Below are positions 35,030-43,401 of a DNA stretch of 52,178 bases, in pieces. The position numbers and the translations under genes were made by a program. The stretch covers positions 1 to 52,178 of the forward strand of contig PXBW01000090.1 of the NCBI GenBank assembly GCA_003566775.1. The letters run 5' to 3'. The notes under the pieces were generated by a model. That model was not told the origin of the DNA, ran no database searches, and was given only the letters and a program-made list of their open reading frames with translations. Source of the DNA: a candidate division WS1 bacterium. Its GTDB lineage: Bacteria > Armatimonadota > Zipacnadia > Zipacnadales > UBA5352. Each line of letters starts with the position of its first letter. Positions within the stretch are counted from its first letter, which is position 1.

Positions 35030-35962
35030 ATGTCCGATCCAATTCGCGTCGCGGTCATCGGCTGCGGCGGCATAGCGCGCGACATCTACCTGCCGCTACT
35101 GGATAGCAGCAGCGACGAGGCGATCATCAGCGCCTGCGTCGATGCGTCCGCGGAGGCGCGACAGGCGGTGTGTGCGCGCTATCCCAACGCGAACGTTCTC
35201 GCAGATGCCGCCGATCTTGATACGGAGGCCTGCGACTGCGCGCTGGTGCTGACGCCGGTGCGCGAGGGCCTCGACGCGCATTACGATCCGGTGCTTGCGC
35301 TGATGGAGGCGGGTGTGCCGACGCTGTGCGAGAAGCCGCTTTCGGCGGACCTCGCCCGCGCGGAGGAGATGGTCGAGGCGTCCGAGCGATCCGGTGCGCT
35401 GCTGATGATGAGCGTGAACCGGCGCTTCGCCCCGGTCTACCGGCGCGCCTTCGAGCACTTCGAGGGACACGAGATTGCCGTCTGTATCGCCGAAAAGAGC
35501 GGCACCGGCGGCATCTTCCGCGAGATCGTGACCAACTCGCTGCATACGCTCGACGCGATGCGCTGGCTGTGCGGCGAGGTCGCGGACCTCAGTGGACGCT
35601 GCGTCAGCGAAAGTGAGACAGACCTGCGCGCATCGGTGAGCATGACCTTCAAGACCGGTGCGCTCGGCAGCTTCGTCATGTCGCGGCAGGCGGGGCGCTG
35701 GATCGAGCGCATGGTGCTTCATGGTGACGACCGCAGCGCGATCGTGGACGCCCCGCGCGAGGTGGAACTCGTGACCGCGGGCGACCGGGTGCGCTGGTCG
35801 CCCGACCAGTGCTGCTGGCAGCTATGCGAGGCGGAGAGGTGGGGCTTCGGCGCGCAACTGAGGCACTTCTTCGCGTCCGTGCGCGGCGAGGAACAGCCGC
35901 ACGTGACCGCGCTTGATGCCCTGCAGAGCCAGCGACTGGCGGACGCGATTCGCCAGTTGTGA
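35030..35962 (+). CDS. Gfo/Idh/MocA-family oxidoreductase
   Basis: This NAD(P)-dependent sugar or inositol dehydrogenase has 310 residues. The Rossmann loop is AVIGCGGIARD (about residues 8-18), and the family motif EKPLS lies near residue 103, where the Lys is catalytic. The C-terminal domain contains SGTGGIFREIVTNSLHTLDAMRWL, with the His expected near the substrate. The start has GGAGG eight bases upstream. It lies 28 bases before the sulfatase gene and may share its transcript. Substrate unknown. Confidence 0.93.
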   Translation: MSDPIRVAVIGCGGIARDIYLPLLDSSSDEAIISACVDASAEARQAVCARYPNANVLADAADLDTEACDCALVLTPVREGLDAHYDPVLALMEAGVPTLCEKPLSADLARAEEMVEASERSGALLMMSVNRRFAPVYRRAFEHFEGHEIAVCIAEKSGTGGIFREIVTNSLHTLDAMRWLCGEVADLSGRCVSESETDLRASVSMTFKTGALGSFVMSRQAGRWIERMVLHGDDRSAIVDAPREVELVTAGDRVRWSPDQCCWQLCEAERWGFGAQLRHFFASVRGEEQPHVTALDALQSQRLADAIRQL

Positions 35963-35990
35963 GTCGGCAGATGAAAGGACGCGTGGCACC

Positions 35991-37439
35991 ATGGCCGATC
36001 GACCGGACATCCTCATCCTGATGCCCGATCAGTTGCGCGCCGACTGCATGGGCTGTGCGGACAACGAGGTGATCGAGACACCTAACCTCGACCGTCTCGC
36101 GGAGGGCGGCGTGCGCTTTTCTGAGTGCACTACCTCCAGCCCCATCTGCATGCCCGCGCGTTACTCGTTCGTGGCCGGCACCTACCCGCACAATCACGGA
36201 ATGTGGTCGAACTCGGGGCAGCAGGACCCTTACGATGAGACGGTCTTCCACCGCCTGCAGGACGCGGGGTACTTCACCGCGCACATCGGCAAGTCGCACT
36301 TCTACGAACAGGGCGATGTGCACACGCGTGACTGGGAACCCTACCTGCGCGCCCGCGGTTACGACCACGTTCACGAGACCGGCGGGCCGTGGGCGAACAC
36401 GCACATGGGCTCGCACCTCACGGACTACTGGCAGGAGCGCGGCGACCTCTGGGAGGCGTTCCAGGCGGACTATCAGCGCCGCCGCAAACACAGCGGCGCG
36501 GCCGTGTGGCCCAGCCCTCACTCCGTTGAGGACCACCAGGACAGCTACGTGGGCCGCGCGGCGCGCGACTTCACTGCGGACTACGAGCGCGATCAGCCGC
36601 TGTGCATGTTCGTGGGCTTTCCCGGACCGCACGAGCCGTGGGACGCGCCGGGTGAGTACGCGGAGATGTATGACCCTGACGACATGCCCGAGCCGATTGC
36701 GCCCGGGGAGGTTCCCGACTGGCTCTCACCCGCCGCCCGTGACTACCAGAAGTGGCTCGGCCGCAATCCCGTGGGCGCCGCAGACGCGGCACGCATGGCC
36801 GCCAACTACTACGGCAAGATCACGCTCATCGACCGCTGGATCGGCGAGATCCTGCAGGCGCAGAAGGCGCGGCGCGGTCTCGACGAGACCATCGTGATCC
36901 TCTGGTCGGACCACGGTGACATGCTGGGCGATCACGGTCGCCGGCATAAGTCGGTGTTCCTGCGCTCCTCGCTCCGCGTTCCGCTGATCGTGCGCTGGCC
37001 GGGGATGGACACGGGCACCGTGCGCGATGAGCTTTGCTCCCAGATCGACATCTTTCCCACCCTGCTGGACGGCCTCGGTCTGGAGCCTTCGACTCGGGCG
37101 ATGGGCCGGTCGCTTGTGCCCGCGCTGCAGGGCGCAGCCGCGCCTGAGACTCAGGAGGCGCTGTGCGAGGTCAACGAGTACACGATGATCCGAACCCGGC
37201 GATACAAGTACGCGATCGACGATCGCGGTGAGGGCGTCCAGCTTCTCGACCTGGAGGAGGACCCGGACGAGACGGTGAACCTGTGCGGCAGGGAGGAGAT
37301 GGCCGAGGTGGAGGCGGAGATGCGCGACCGCCTGCTGCGCCTGTGGGCGCGCACTCAGGCCCGGAGACCCTTTCCGACCGACCGTGGGATAGCCAGTATA
37401 GAAACGCTGCCCCGGCTCTCTTCAGACAGTACTCAATGA
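35991..37439 (+). CDS. Cys-type sulfatase (arylsulfatase family S1)
   Basis: S1 sulfatases hydrolyse sulfate esters on sugars or arenes. The 482-residue protein has the maturation motif C53-M-P55-A-R57 (ICMPARYSFVAGTYPHNHG), where Cys becomes formylglycine. Calcium ligands appear in LILMPDQLRAD and ILWSDHGDMLGDHG. It needs the anaerobic maturase encoded at 835. No signal peptide is visible at the chosen ATG, so it would act in the cytoplasm on imported oligosaccharides. Only a weak AGGA ribosome site precedes it. The radical-SAM gene follows after 21 bases. Confidence 0.95.
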   Translation: MADRPDILILMPDQLRADCMGCADNEVIETPNLDRLAEGGVRFSECTTSSPICMPARYSFVAGTYPHNHGMWSNSGQQDPYDETVFHRLQDAGYFTAHIGKSHFYEQGDVHTRDWEPYLRARGYDHVHETGGPWANTHMGSHLTDYWQERGDLWEAFQADYQRRRKHSGAAVWPSPHSVEDHQDSYVGRAARDFTADYERDQPLCMFVGFPGPHEPWDAPGEYAEMYDPDDMPEPIAPGEVPDWLSPAARDYQKWLGRNPVGAADAARMAANYYGKITLIDRWIGEILQAQKARRGLDETIVILWSDHGDMLGDHGRRHKSVFLRSSLRVPLIVRWPGMDTGTVRDELCSQIDIFPTLLDGLGLEPSTRAMGRSLVPALQGAAAPETQEALCEVNEYTMIRTRRYKYAIDDRGEGVQLLDLEEDPDETVNLCGREEMAEVEAEMRDRLLRLWARTQARRPFPTDRGIASIETLPRLSSDSTQ

Positions 37440-37460
37440 CGACGCAGAAGGTGATAGGGC

Positions 37461-38795
37461 GTGTACAATCTCAGTCCGGTCAGAGTCTACGTGCTCGACG
37501 AGTTGCAGGACGACCCGCGTATGGTGGCGCGACTTGAGCGCATGCTCGGCGCGATGCAGCTCCCCGAGAGCGGCGTACAGCAGTTCAGCCGCGAGGAGGT
37601 GCCGGCGGTACTCGAGGACCTGATGGCCGCGTGGAAGCCCGAGCTTGTCTTCGAGCATGCACACGGGTCGTGGGCGCGCCCGCTCGTCTTCACCGTGCAG
37701 GATCTCGATGACACGAAGCCAGAGTATGAGGAGATCGTCGAGCGACTGCCGGAGGGTGCGGGCCTGAGCCATGTGCACCAGCTTCTCGGCCATATCGATA
37801 CCGCGCGCGCCTACCACGAGCGCGAGGATGACTGGGAGAAGAACTTCGTCTGCTGGCCGACGATGGACTTCGGCACCATGCAGGGCTGCCCCCACGGCTG
37901 CCAGTACTGTGGCGCGGGGAAGTCGAGCTTCTTCACCGCCATCGGCCTGAACATCGAGGACTTCGTGGACGTGGTGGTGCCGCGCGTGATCGCCGAACGC
38001 CCTTTCCAGAAGTGCTTCCGCATGATCGGCTGGGCCGCGGATCACATCGCATGGGAGCCGGAGTACAACGTGATCGAGCCGTGGCTGCGCAAACTTGCCG
38101 AGTACGATCGCTATGGATACTTTCACTCGACGAGCGCGAACGTCGATTGGCTCGCCGATGTCGAGCATCGCGACCGGCTGATCGGCGTCTGGAGCACCAC
38201 CTGCGAGACCGTGGCGCGGGAGATCGAGCCGGGATCGGGCGCCGCCATCGAGCGCATCGAGGCCGCCGCGAAGTGCCAGGAGATGGGCATCCCGGTGCGC
38301 TTCAAGTTCAAGCCGATGATCCCGATCGAGGGCTGGCGCGAGGAGTACGCGGAGATCATCGAGCGGATGTGCGCGCTCACCAGCCCCGAGTCAATCGGCT
38401 TCTGCGTCATCATGTGGAACACCGTGGATAGCCTGACCGCCATGTTCGACCCTGATCTGCTCGACCAGGACTACCTGCAGCGCGCGAGGGACGCCAGTGA
38501 GGAGATGGAGGGGGTCATCACCGGACCTTATCCTCACGATGTGCGCGCGGAGATCTACCACTATCTCACCGAGCAGGTGCGGCGCTGGGACGAGGATGTG
38601 CTGCTCTACATCAGCACCGAATCGCGCGAGATGTGGGACGAGATGGCCGATGCGCTGGGGCAGAAGCCGGAGAGCTTCTTCTGCGGCTGCACTCCGGTCG
38701 GCCTGCCGGGACGAAGGCTGGCGGCCTCGGAGGACTGCCCGCACTCGACTTACAAGCGCCTGGACGATCCCCCCGCTCAGGCCGATCAGGCGTAG
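37461..38795 (+). CDS. SPL-like radical SAM protein
   Basis: The 444-residue protein has the radical-SAM triad C143, C147 and C150 (MQGCPHGCQYCGAG). Around residues 280-320, PVRFKFKPMIPIEGWREEYAEIIERM resembles the core of spore-photoproduct-lyase-type radical-SAM proteins. Additional cysteines near the C-terminus (FFCGCTPVG, then EDCPHSTYKR) could bind a second cluster, which SPL lacks. The first 130 residues are unlike anything I know. The start is a GTG at 37461 with an AAGGTGAT-like site. It directly follows a sulfatase gene, so DNA repair is not the obvious role. A modification step on a sugar or protein is possible. Confidence 0.85.
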   Translation: MYNLSPVRVYVLDELQDDPRMVARLERMLGAMQLPESGVQQFSREEVPAVLEDLMAAWKPELVFEHAHGSWARPLVFTVQDLDDTKPEYEEIVERLPEGAGLSHVHQLLGHIDTARAYHEREDDWEKNFVCWPTMDFGTMQGCPHGCQYCGAGKSSFFTAIGLNIEDFVDVVVPRVIAERPFQKCFRMIGWAADHIAWEPEYNVIEPWLRKLAEYDRYGYFHSTSANVDWLADVEHRDRLIGVWSTTCETVAREIEPGSGAAIERIEAAAKCQEMGIPVRFKFKPMIPIEGWREEYAEIIERMCALTSPESIGFCVIMWNTVDSLTAMFDPDLLDQDYLQRARDASEEMEGVITGPYPHDVRAEIYHYLTEQVRRWDEDVLLYISTESREMWDEMADALGQKPESFFCGCTPVGLPGRRLAASEDCPHSTYKRLDDPPAQADQA

Positions 38796-38823
38796 CCGAG
38801 ACGGTAGCCTCGTGGAATACGCA

Positions 38824-38852
38824 AAGGGGCGGACAGCGCATCTCCGCCCCTT
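38824..38852. terminator. Bidirectional terminator between convergent genes
   Basis: AAGGGGCGGA (38824-38833) and TCCGCCCCTT (38843-38852) form a perfect 10-bp stem with a nine-base loop. It lies between the radical-SAM stop (38795) and the DUF6250 gene stop (38888) and can serve both strands, though the T-tracts are only two to three bases. Confidence 0.65.
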
Positions 38853-38887
38853 CATCCAGCACGCGACAATCCGTGCTCGCTTTTCTC

Positions 38888-39643
38888 CTACCGCGGCTCG
38901 AGGCGATAGACGCGGAAGTTGTCGATGAACTCGTGGTTGCGCACGGTGCGGAAGCCGAAGTGCCCCGATTCGTGCGGATCCGGATCGTTCAACTCGAAGA
39001 TAATCTCCCCGTCGCGGATGAACTGCACCAGCCCGTTGAAGTACACAAGCTGGAAGGTGTACGTATGCGTGGGGACGATCAGGTAGTGCGGGTTGCCGTC
39101 GTAGTTTTGCAGCGGCTCGGGAGGTGGCGACTCGCCGGTGTAACGCCGGAAGCGGCAGGTGGTGTTGTTGCCGCCGCCGTAGCCCACGTAATAGAGCTTG
39201 AGCGTGGCGTAGTTGGGGAAGCTGCCGCCGCGCCACTCCGAGCGCGCCCACAGGTCGTCGGGATGCTCAGGGTCATGCGCCTGCCAGAAGCAGTTGAGGT
39301 CGCGCACGTAGTCGTACTCCTCGCCGCCCGCCCACGCCTGCCGCTGATACTCGATCATCACGTTGCCCTCGAGCCTCTCGCGGAACCAGACGGTGAGGCC
39401 GGTGAGGGTGCGCAGTTCCATGCGCCCCTCGTTGATGCGCGGCTCAACGTCACCCTCGGCCACCCAGTTCGCCAGGTCGCCGGAGAAGTCGTCCTCATGG
39501 AGGATCTCCCCCACCGTGTACGGCTGATCCTCCACGGTCTCATGCTCGTAGATCGGGAACGGCTGCACCGGCTCGAAGCCCTGTGCGCCTGCCGCCATTG
39601 CGGTCACCACCATCGCGACTGTGATGAGCGTGACTGTGCGCAT
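38888..39643 (-). CDS. DUF6250-like secreted protein
   Basis: The 251-residue product has a signal peptide (MRTVTLITVAMVVTAMAAGAQG). A concanavalin-like domain follows, with GEILHEDDFSGDLANWVAE, RLEGNVMIEYQRQ, DLNCFWQAHDPEHPDDLW, YYVGYGGGNNTTCRFRRYTG and ESGHFGFRTVRNHEFIDNFRVYRL. This matches the DUF6250 pattern I remember from carbohydrate-degrading bacteria. Its exact role, binding or hydrolysis of glycans, is not established. The ATG at 39643 has GGGAGGAG eight bases upstream. It lies with the lyases and sulfatases and probably acts on the same polymer. Confidence 0.85.
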   Translation of the reverse strand: MRTVTLITVAMVVTAMAAGAQGFEPVQPFPIYEHETVEDQPYTVGEILHEDDFSGDLANWVAEGDVEPRINEGRMELRTLTGLTVWFRERLEGNVMIEYQRQAWAGGEEYDYVRDLNCFWQAHDPEHPDDLWARSEWRGGSFPNYATLKLYYVGYGGGNNTTCRFRRYTGESPPPEPLQNYDGNPHYLIVPTHTYTFQLVYFNGLVQFIRDGEIIFELNDPDPHESGHFGFRTVRNHEFIDNFRVYRLEPR

Positions 39644-39704
39644 CCTGCCCGCTCCTCCCTGTGATCGGAACTCGTCTCCGCTGTTCCTCGTATGACATCG
39701 CGCT

Positions 39705-39947
39705 CTAGCGCCCGTAGAGGTATTCATGGAAGGTTTCCCCGGTCACGGTGCCATCGCCACGGCACATCCCGACGAGGTTGTCCAGAGCGTCTGTGTCTGT
39801 GTCTGTATCTGCATTCTCCATCTGACGCGCGACCAACTCGCGCAACTCCTCCTCGACCGTAGCTCCATGCTCCCTTGCTCGCCGGAGAAGGTACTGTCGC
39901 TGCCTCTCATTAAAGATCGCCAGCAGATCCGATCCTGCACTATTCAT
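39705..39947 (-). CDS. Orphan ribbon-helix-helix antitoxin-like protein
   Basis: The 80-residue protein begins with a polar helical region (IFNERQRQYLLRRAREHGATVEEELRELVARQM) suited to an N-terminal DNA-binding RHH or helix pair. It ends DALDNLVGMCRGDGTVTGETFHEYLYGR. The closing G-x-HEYLYG-type tail is what I associate with VapB/CopG antitoxins, whose tail binds a PIN-domain toxin. No toxin gene follows; the next gene on this strand is the DUF6250 gene. The ATG at 39947 has GGAGG eight bases upstream. Family assignment is tentative. Confidence 0.6.
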   Translation of the reverse strand: MNSAGSDLLAIFNERQRQYLLRRAREHGATVEEELRELVARQMENADTDTDTDALDNLVGMCRGDGTVTGETFHEYLYGR

Positions 39948-40011
39948 CGAAACCACCTCCATCAGTGCACACGCCCCCAGTATACCTCGGATGACATCCC
40001 TCAGGCCATTC

Positions 40012-42633
40012 TCACTGCATCTCGACCGCCTCGCCATCTACGGTGAGGCCGGTGCCCTCGACCATGCCGCCCGAGACCGCGCCCTCGGCGTCACGGCGGA
40101 TGACCGCGAGGCGCGCATGGGCCGAGACCCCGCCCGCCTCCATCTGCGCCGGGCGGTCGAAGGAGTAGAGAATCGTCTCCTCCCCCTCCTCGCGGCTGAC
40201 GCGAATCGCGATCATCTGATCGGTCTGAAGCAGCACTTCCGCCTCAACCGCCGGCGGCTCCTCGGTCGGATGCGGGAACATCAGCGTCACGAGCGTCTCC
40301 GGTGTCGGCCCCTGCTTCGAGTAGACCACGCAGGGGATCGGTCGGTGATGGCCGGTGCGCGGCTCCCAGCCGAGCAGCGGATCCTCCTGGCCCTTAGCAA
40401 TGCGCATCGACAGGCCCTCGGTCGCGAGCGGAATCAGCGTGAGGTTCGCCCGCCCCTCGTCCGCGCTGGATACCGACAGGCCGTCATCGTGCACCGCGGC
40501 CTCCTCGGCGTCGAGATTGAACAGCGCCTCGTAGAGGTGATCGCCCTCGGCGTCGAGCATGCGGTCGATCACCACGTAGTAGTCGGGCCGCACGAAGATC
40601 AGGCTGCGCTCGTGGGTGACGGGCATCCGGTCCTCGCCGTAACCCTCCTCGTATGTGCCGATGCACCAGTCGAAGAGTTCGTTGGTGGCCCAGACGCCCT
40701 CGAGCGGCTCATCGGTCTGGTAGGTCTCACGCAGCCCACGCCGCCGCTGGCTCATGCCATCGACCATTACGGTGTTGTGTGCGGGCGTGTCGAGCACGAA
40801 CCGTCGCCATTCAGAGCGGTCGTAGGAGTAGTTCCCGCCCTCGGTCAGCAGAGTCCGCCCGTAGCCCCACAGGTACATGCTGAGCTTGTCCTCGTGCTGG
40901 TGGGCGATGCCGAAGGGCCCCACCTGGTAGATCATGTAAAGCGCGTCTTCCGCCCACCAGTCGGAGCGCATCACCGCCCAGCCTGCCCAGGGCAGGAAGG
41001 TCGAGAGGTAATCAACCGGCTCGCCCTCGGCCCCCAGGGTGGCGCCCCAGAGATACTCTGGATCGCCCCACGTCTCGTACGCCTCCTGCAGCGAAGCCTG
41101 CACACGTGACATGCCCGAGTCGTTGAGCGGCGGCATCTGACCGGTCGGCATCGCGATCTTGAGGTTGTAATCGTACATCCGACGCATGCCGTCGATGTAA
41201 CCGTCGGGAAGCTCGAAGCCGTTGCGGATTGCCGGGAGCGTCGCGCGCCGGAAGTTGCCCAGCGAGACCATGTGATAGCTGGGGGCAAGCTCAAGCTGCG
41301 CGCCATCGGGGTAGACCTGCTCGTCGATCTCGATGAGCAGGCGCTCGTAGGCGACGTCACGCCAGTGCTCGGCCTCGGTGAACTCGGGGAACATGCAGCC
41401 GATATGCGCGAGGCCGTTGCACTCCATCGCCACCCAGTTGCTCCTGCGCTCGGTGTACTCGACCGTCATTCGTGTGAGGGCGCGGGCGTGCTCGACCCAT
41501 GACTTGAGGAAGGTCAGGTGCGCCTCGGGCGTCATCTGCGGGGCGAAGAGGAAGTAATGATAGGCGTCCATCCACGAGCCGGCGGTGCGGATGCCCTGCT
41601 CGATAGTGCGCCACGTCGGGGCGCGGTTGGGGCTGCCGAAGACCGGCGTCGGTTCGCTGTGAATCCAACTGAGCATCTGCTCGACGAACTCCTCGGCGTA
41701 GCGATCATCGCCGGTGGCCCACCACGCCTGGCCGAGGATACGCCAGTTCTGAAAGCGATTGAGCTGATATGTCCACTCCGGCGTGTATGCGGGCTCATCG
41801 GGGTCGAAGCCGTTGAACGACCAGTCGATCGGGTCACCGACGTATGCCTCCCGGCCGAAGCGGTCGAACATCCGCGTCAAAACGTAGTCGGCCCGGGATG
41901 TGTTGTAATCCTCTTCACGATGCTGATCGTACTCGGAAGGATCGAAATTCCAGGTCGGCCAGTCGCGGCCGCGATAGTACTCAAGCAGATGCTCCGCCGC
42001 GAGATCGTAGTCACCGCGCTCCGCGGCCTCGCGAGTGGCGGCGAGGCCCTCTATGTCATCGCGCAGCAGGGAGAAGAACTCCTCGTCATCGAGCAGCGGG
42101 CCCTCGCCCGCAACGTCATTGCGCAACTCAAGCTGATCGATGTAAACCACCGCCTCCGGATGCGGCTCGTGGCCCCAGCCCGCAGCGGTGAAGCGGATCG
42201 AATCCACCTGATCCCAGCCACGGGGTTGACGGATGCCGGTTCCCTCACGTATCTCGACACCGAAGATCCTCCAGCCGGTGAAGTTGAGCGGGACCCTCAC
42301 CGACCAGTAGTCGATCCCATCGGTCTCGGGGTTGTTCGAACTGATGATGCACATGAACGCGGTGTCAACTTCGCGCTCATTGTACACCCAGAAGGTGAAG
42401 GCGCTCCAGTCGGTCCAGTCATGAGGGATGTTCTCGCTGGAGATGCTGGAAGTGTCCGGGTGGTTCCGCCACAGGGCCGAGGTCTCGCCGTGGCGCGCTA
42501 CCTCGGTGCCGAGTTCAGCGCCGGTCCAGTGCTCCACCGAGGAGAAATCCTCGAAGACCCAGCGATCGTTCTGCGCGTGGCAGGCGGCGGCGAGAGCTAC
42601 AATTGCGATGGATACGCAGGTGATTCGCAACAT
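40012..42633 (-). CDS. Heparinase II/III-family secreted lyase with N-terminal carbohydrate-binding-like domain
   Basis: The 873-residue product starts with a signal peptide (MLRITCVSIAIVALAAACHA) that could also be a weak lipobox (AAAC). Residues about 20-165 form a beta-sandwich (WVFEDFSSVEHWTGAELG, VVYIDQLELRND) like a carbohydrate-binding module. The heparinase II/III N-terminal segment is AAEHLLEYYRGRDWPTWNFD. The alpha-toroid contains NRAPTWRTIEQGIRTAGSWMDAYHYFLFAP and ELAPSYHMVSLGNFRR. The C-terminal sandwich signature is FGIAHQHEDKLSMYLWGYGRTLLTEGG, near residues 575-600. The ATG at 42633 has GGAGGTG upstream. Relatives include PL12, PL15 and PL17, so the substrate may be heparan-like or alginate-like. 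Confidence 0.9.
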   Translation of the reverse strand: MLRITCVSIAIVALAAACHAQNDRWVFEDFSSVEHWTGAELGTEVARHGETSALWRNHPDTSSISSENIPHDWTDWSAFTFWVYNEREVDTAFMCIISSNNPETDGIDYWSVRVPLNFTGWRIFGVEIREGTGIRQPRGWDQVDSIRFTAAGWGHEPHPEAVVYIDQLELRNDVAGEGPLLDDEEFFSLLRDDIEGLAATREAAERGDYDLAAEHLLEYYRGRDWPTWNFDPSEYDQHREEDYNTSRADYVLTRMFDRFGREAYVGDPIDWSFNGFDPDEPAYTPEWTYQLNRFQNWRILGQAWWATGDDRYAEEFVEQMLSWIHSEPTPVFGSPNRAPTWRTIEQGIRTAGSWMDAYHYFLFAPQMTPEAHLTFLKSWVEHARALTRMTVEYTERRSNWVAMECNGLAHIGCMFPEFTEAEHWRDVAYERLLIEIDEQVYPDGAQLELAPSYHMVSLGNFRRATLPAIRNGFELPDGYIDGMRRMYDYNLKIAMPTGQMPPLNDSGMSRVQASLQEAYETWGDPEYLWGATLGAEGEPVDYLSTFLPWAGWAVMRSDWWAEDALYMIYQVGPFGIAHQHEDKLSMYLWGYGRTLLTEGGNYSYDRSEWRRFVLDTPAHNTVMVDGMSQRRRGLRETYQTDEPLEGVWATNELFDWCIGTYEEGYGEDRMPVTHERSLIFVRPDYYVVIDRMLDAEGDHLYEALFNLDAEEAAVHDDGLSVSSADEGRANLTLIPLATEGLSMRIAKGQEDPLLGWEPRTGHHRPIPCVVYSKQGPTPETLVTLMFPHPTEEPPAVEAEVLLQTDQMIAIRVSREEGEETILYSFDRPAQMEAGGVSAHARLAVIRRDAEGAVSGGMVEGTGLTVDGEAVEMQ

Positions 42634-42724
42634 GTTCGCACCTCCGGGGAGGCCGTGCGGCGTCTTCAGATGCCGCACACCCTTCCTGATTTGCTACAAC
42701 TGTCGCATTGCCCGATGAGACGAC

Positions 42725-43375
42725 TCAGCGGCCGTAGAGGCCCTCGAGCATCGCCTCGCCCAGTATCTTCCCGTTCATGGCGGCCTCGACCTCCTGCTTC
42801 GTCGCGCCGGGGTCAAGGTCGAGCGTCTCGGAGAGGGCGTACCCGCGGAACTGGTAGCGATGCGGATCGCCCGCCGGGGGCGATGGCCCGCCGTAGCCGA
42901 AAGCCTCCCACGAGTTTTCGCCCTGCACCAGTTGCGGGTCGTCGAGCGTTGGTTCGGCCGGCACATCCTCGGGCAGTCCGTCGATGTCCGGAGGCATCCC
43001 GTAGACCACCCAGTGCGTCCATCCTCCCTCGCGCGGCGCGTCCGGATCGTGGCAGATCAGGGCGATCTCCACGGCCCCCTCGGGCACGCCCTCAAAGCTC
43101 AGCGGCGGCGAGATGTTCTCTCCATCCGCCGTGTACTTCACGGGGATCGTGTCCCCGTCGTCGAAAGCGCTCGAACTGATCGTCCAGTCCATCTTACTCT
43201 CCTCCTCATCCATCAGTTCGTCGAGCATTGCGTCCTCTCGCATCTCCGCCACGGGGTCTTCCGGAGGTTCCACTACCAGCTCCGCCGGCGGCGGATACTC
43301 ACAGCCTGCAGCGATCATCAGCGCTGATGCCGCAATGACCGTCATCATCCGCACCGTCATACTCCTCCTCAACAT
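42725..43375 (-). CDS. YbhB/YbcL-family (PEBP) lipoprotein
   Basis: The 216-residue protein has a lipoprotein signal ending MIAAGC and a negatively charged linker, then a phosphatidylethanolamine-binding-protein (Raf kinase inhibitor-like) fold. Family segments are FDDGDTIPVKYTADGENISPPLSF, CHDPDAPREGGWTHWVVYGMPPD and GPSPPAGDPHRYQFRGYAL, including the ligand-pocket DPDAP and HW residues. The function of bacterial YbhB/YbcL members is poorly known. The ATG at 43375 has GGAGGA upstream and lies 26 bases after the stop of the MBL-rhodanese gene, so they are probably co-transcribed. Confidence 0.93.
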   Translation of the reverse strand: MLRRSMTVRMMTVIAASALMIAAGCEYPPPAELVVEPPEDPVAEMREDAMLDELMDEEESKMDWTISSSAFDDGDTIPVKYTADGENISPPLSFEGVPEGAVEIALICHDPDAPREGGWTHWVVYGMPPDIDGLPEDVPAEPTLDDPQLVQGENSWEAFGYGGPSPPAGDPHRYQFRGYALSETLDLDPGATKQEVEAAMNGKILGEAMLEGLYGR

Positions 43376-43401
43376 GCCGCCTCCTCCCGGAGAGCGATGC
43401 T

